A stretch of DNA of 9,227 nucleotides, from NCBI GenBank assembly GCA_937907305.1, contig CALERQ010000080.1:1-9227 (forward strand), in the 5' to 3' direction. The stretch comes from an uncultured Clostridia bacterium. GTDB taxonomy: Bacteria > Bacillota > Clostridia > Oscillospirales > Ruminococcaceae. This document shows positions 7,152-9,227 of this stretch, in pieces. Below the pieces are notes generated by a model. That model worked only from the letters and a program-made list of their open reading frames with translations, had not been told where the DNA came from and made no database searches. The position numbers were made by a program, and so were the translations under genes. The number at the start of each line of letters is the position of its first letter. Positions within the stretch are counted from its first letter, which is position 1.

Positions 7152-8420
7152 TCAACTGGCTTTGGCGTCTACCGTCACACTGTATTCGCCCACCGCCCAT
7201 ACATAGCCTTTGGTTGGCGCATAGATAGAAACCGGCATCTCGTATTTTCCGGCACGCGTTCTCATGTCGGAAAGATCGACTTTCACTACAAAGTCTCCCG
7301 CCGCTATTCCGCTGATGATACTCTTTTTGCCCAAAACATACACACGCAAAGCGCTTTCCTCCACTGTCACCGTAAAGCCCTCTGGCACATTCACCAGCTG
7401 GAAGTTCTTTAGGCTCAAATTGGTGGAAGCAAGATCATCCGCCTCAAAAGACACTGTCACGATCTCTATATCATCCATATCGGTAAAGCCTTCTGGCAGC
7501 TGCACGGCAAAGTCCATTTGCGAGGAGGTCAATAGGTTCATCTGCTTAAAGTCGATATACCCCAATACCAAACTGGAATGATTGCGCAGCACGGAATCCT
7601 CCGCCGCCACTGTGATGGAATCCACTGAAAGACTGTACGAAAGCTCCTCCACGGGGAAGTTTTCCGGTACATTCAGGAAGGAAACCGTCAGCGGCAGAGT
7701 GGCCACCCGCTTGACCGGGATGGTCACCGCTACACTGCTTACATCCTGGTGGAAGTAGGTGATTTCCTCCGTCTCCAGCTTATTGCCTTCGGCATCATAA
7801 TAAGTGATCTTGGAATTCTGCTGCTGGGTACTGCTTACCTCCCGGCTGAAGTCCACTTCGATCACTGCACGCTCTACACGGGAGATGAGACTTTCCGCGC
7901 CGCTCACTTCCACAGTAGAAGGCTCCAGTACTATCTCATTTTCCGGGGCAATGTAGTTGGCCGGGGTCGTCAGTCCGGTAATGTCCGCCTGGATCTGCAA
8001 AAGTTTTGTGGTTCTGGCCTCAAAGGTCAAAGTCACCGTGGAGGGAGAAATCGATGTTACCGTATAGCTTCTGGTGCCGTTATCACTCACCACCAGCGGC
8101 ACCTCATAGGTACCAGGCTCGGTAATCGCGGATGCATCGGCAACCACCCGCACATTTTCCGGGCCATAGCTGCCTATTTCAAACTGCTTGCCGTCCAGCA
8201 CCAGCGAAACCTTGGTCTCCGCGCCATCTACCACCTCCAGCATCGCGCTGGTTGGGATATCCACCGTAATGGGAACATCTTTTATCGCTTTTGTGATCTC
8301 CGGTGCCGCCAGCATAGCAGCCATCCACACAAAAAACGCAATAACGATCGAAAGGATAATCCTCAGCGTCTTAGGGCGATCCGCCGCCTGCTGGACCGAT
8401 TCATTTTGATTCTTGTTCAT
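7152..8420 (-). CDS. cdaR: CdaR (YbbR-domain protein), membrane partner of CdaA
   Basis: A 422-residue protein with a short polar N-terminus, one transmembrane helix (about 18-38, TLRIILSIVIAFFVWMAAML) and a large extracytoplasmic part rich in beta strand. I can divide it into four YbbR-like units at about 50-135, 139-236, 241-326 and 333-419, the usual number in CdaR; the last holds VDLSDMRTRAGKYEMPV. CdaR binds the diadenylate cyclase CdaA and modulates c-di-AMP output at the membrane. The chosen start is the ATG at 8420: AGGAG (8433-8429) is 8 bases from it but only 2 bases from the in-frame ATG at 8426. The gene overlaps cdaA by 20 bases, so the two are coupled. The expected glmM is not the next gene; a hairpin follows 10 bases after the TGA stop. 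Confidence 0.93.
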   Translation of the reverse strand: MNKNQNESVQQAADRPKTLRIILSIVIAFFVWMAAMLAAPEITKAIKDVPITVDIPTSAMLEVVDGAETKVSLVLDGKQFEIGSYGPENVRVVADASAITEPGTYEVPLVVSDNGTRSYTVTSISPSTVTLTFEARTTKLLQIQADITGLTTPANYIAPENEIVLEPSTVEVSGAESLISRVERAVIEVDFSREVSSTQQQNSKITYYDAEGNKLETEEITYFHQDVSSVAVTIPVKRVATLPLTVSFLNVPENFPVEELSYSLSVDSITVAAEDSVLRNHSSLVLGYIDFKQMNLLTSSQMDFAVQLPEGFTDMDDIEIVTVSFEADDLASTNLSLKNFQLVNVPEGFTVTVEESALRVYVLGKKSIISGIAAGDFVVKVDLSDMRTRAGKYEMPVSIYAPTKGYVWAVGEYSVTVDAKAS

Positions 8421-9227
8421 GGCCATTTCTCCTGAAAATGCTCATCAGCGTATCCATCGCGCTGCCTTTCTTTGCTTCCTGCTCAGAAAGCAGCTCGTCA
8501 CACAGAATCGAATTAAGACTGTTTACCGTCAAACGCAGGTTCAGCTTTCCGTCCTTGGCCACCGAGATCGCACCTGTTTCCTCCGAAACGATCACGATCA
8601 GCGCATCGCTGACCTCCGACATCCCCAGGGCTGCCCGGTGGCGGGTCCCCAGTGTACGGCTGATATCATAGTTATTGGAAAGCGGCAAAAAGCCCCCCGC
8701 CGCATGTACCCGTCCATCCCGGATAACCATAGCGCCATCATGCAGGGGAGAGTTCTTGAAGAAAATATTACGGATCAATTCGGCGGAAGGGTTGGCATCC
8801 ACCAGTGTACCGGTCGCTATAATATCTCCCAGGCGGGTGCTGCGTTCTATGACGATCAACGCACCGGTGCGTTCCTTAGAAAGTATTGCACAGCTATCAC
8901 AGATGGCATTGATGCAGCGCATCATATTGCTGTTATTCTCAAAGCTGTTTCCACCAATGCTGTTCACTGTCTTTCGGATCTGCGTCAGCGAAAAGCTGGT
9001 GCGTCCCAGCTTTTCCAGTATCTTTCGCAGCTCCGGCTGAAAAATGATCAGCAGCGCAAAAACACCGTAGGTGATCAAGTACCGGATGATGGCACTGACG
9101 GCACGCAGCTGGAAGGCCCGCGCCAGTACATACACCAGTATAATGCCAAAAACGCCCTTGATAAGTTGACCAGCGCGGGTCTCTCTCAGCAGGTTAATCA
9201 GCTTATAAACAAGATAAGCAACAATAA
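8401..9227 (-). CDS. cdaA: Diadenylate cyclase CdaA, 3' portion (N-terminus beyond right edge)
   Basis: The last 274 residues of a membrane diadenylate cyclase, which condenses two ATP into c-di-AMP, a second messenger controlling potassium and osmolyte transport and cell-wall homeostasis. The frame stays open to the window edge and begins inside the first membrane helix (IVAYLVYKLI), so about 20 N-terminal residues are missing compared with B. subtilis CdaA. RETRAGQLIKG (14-24 of the visible part) and two more hydrophobic helices follow, then IIFQPELR (60-67). The cyclase (DisA_N) domain has LHDGA at 161-165 with catalytic DGA, GTRHRAALG at 193-201 and SEETGAISVA at 214-223. Active-site residues are intact. 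A GTG at 9135 is in frame but internal, as the coding match continues upstream of it. The end overlaps cdaR by 20 bases. Confidence 0.96.
   Translation of the reverse strand, partial: IVAYLVYKLINLLRETRAGQLIKGVFGIILVYVLARAFQLRAVSAIIRYLITYGVFALLIIFQPELRKILEKLGRTSFSLTQIRKTVNSIGGNSFENNSNMMRCINAICDSCAILSKERTGALIVIERSTRLGDIIATGTLVDANPSAELIRNIFFKNSPLHDGAMVIRDGRVHAAGGFLPLSNNYDISRTLGTRHRAALGMSEVSDALIVIVSEETGAISVAKDGKLNLRLTVNSLNSILCDELLSEQEAKKGSAMDTLMSIFRRNGHEQESK
8429..8433 (-). promoter_or_regulatory. Ribosome binding site that decides the cdaR start
   Basis: AGGAG on the minus strand (8433-8429) lies inside the last codons of cdaA. Spacing to the ATG at 8426 is 2 bases, too short for initiation, whereas spacing to the ATG at 8420 is 8 bases, which is near ideal. 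This favours the shorter CdaR by two residues. Confidence 0.75.

Noticed and set aside
7086..7160. Possible promoter for the flavoprotein gene (TTGATT at the cdaR stop, GATAAA nearby).
   Set aside because: No pair of hexamers has a 16-18 base spacing with a believable -10; TTGATT would pair with TCTGCT at 17 bases.
7749..8435. A 228-codon plus-strand frame opposite cdaR.
   Set aside because: Antisense to the membrane anchor and YbbR units; His/Arg-rich composition and no family resemblance.
9133..9135. GTG at 9135 as the start of cdaA.
   Set aside because: The frame continues to the window edge with recognisable CdaA sequence (membrane helix, RETRAGQLIKG), so this GTG is internal and the gene is simply cut by the window.
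1..9227. CRISPR arrays, insertion sequences, tRNA/rRNA genes, riboswitches or phage features.
   Set aside because: No regular direct repeats, terminal inverted repeats, cloverleaf-like sequence or transposase/integrase coding was seen; all gaps between genes are 66 bases or shorter.

Overview
This window is a compact housekeeping stretch with every recognisable gene on the minus strand, so transcription runs from high to low coordinates. Purine-rich Shine-Dalgarno (SD) sequences, the gene families and the gene order point to a low-to-mid-GC Gram-positive anaerobe of the class Clostridia. An Oscillospiraceae/Ruminococcaceae-like member is my inference, not something the sequence proves. I see no mobile element, CRISPR array, tRNA or rRNA, and no gene-free stretch longer than 66 bases.

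Right-hand block (about 9227 down to 7105): the 3' part of cdaA, the membrane diadenylate cyclase that makes c-di-AMP, overlaps cdaR (ybbR), which encodes its membrane-anchored partner with four YbbR-like domains. A 14-bp hairpin follows cdaR, about 10 bases after its stop, and probably terminates this unit. The glmM gene that often follows cdaA-cdaR is not the next gene.

Middle (7085 to 5499): a 528-residue FAD-dependent dehydrogenase-like protein of the COG2509 type. Its physiological role is unknown, and it is the least understood gene here.

Left-hand block (5505 down to 1): a good sigma-A-type promoter overlaps the stop codon of the flavoprotein gene and should drive a tightly packed operon: recJ (single-strand DNA exonuclease), rel (bifunctional (p)ppGpp synthetase/hydrolase), dtd (D-aminoacyl-tRNA deacylase), a glyoxalase-II-like metallo-beta-lactamase-fold hydrolase, and the first 35 codons of what looks like hemZ. 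Junctions are short gaps of 7-16 bases or overlaps of 4-11 bases, with SD sites lying in or near the preceding stop codon, which suggests translational coupling. The gene apt, which separates recJ and rel in Bacillus subtilis, is absent.

The window therefore places a c-di-AMP synthesis unit and a (p)ppGpp unit side by side in the same direction, with an uncharacterised flavoprotein between them. I did not find a previously undescribed system. The points most worth a second look are the flavoprotein, the hairpin and promoter that flank it, and the gene-order differences (no apt, no adjacent glmM).
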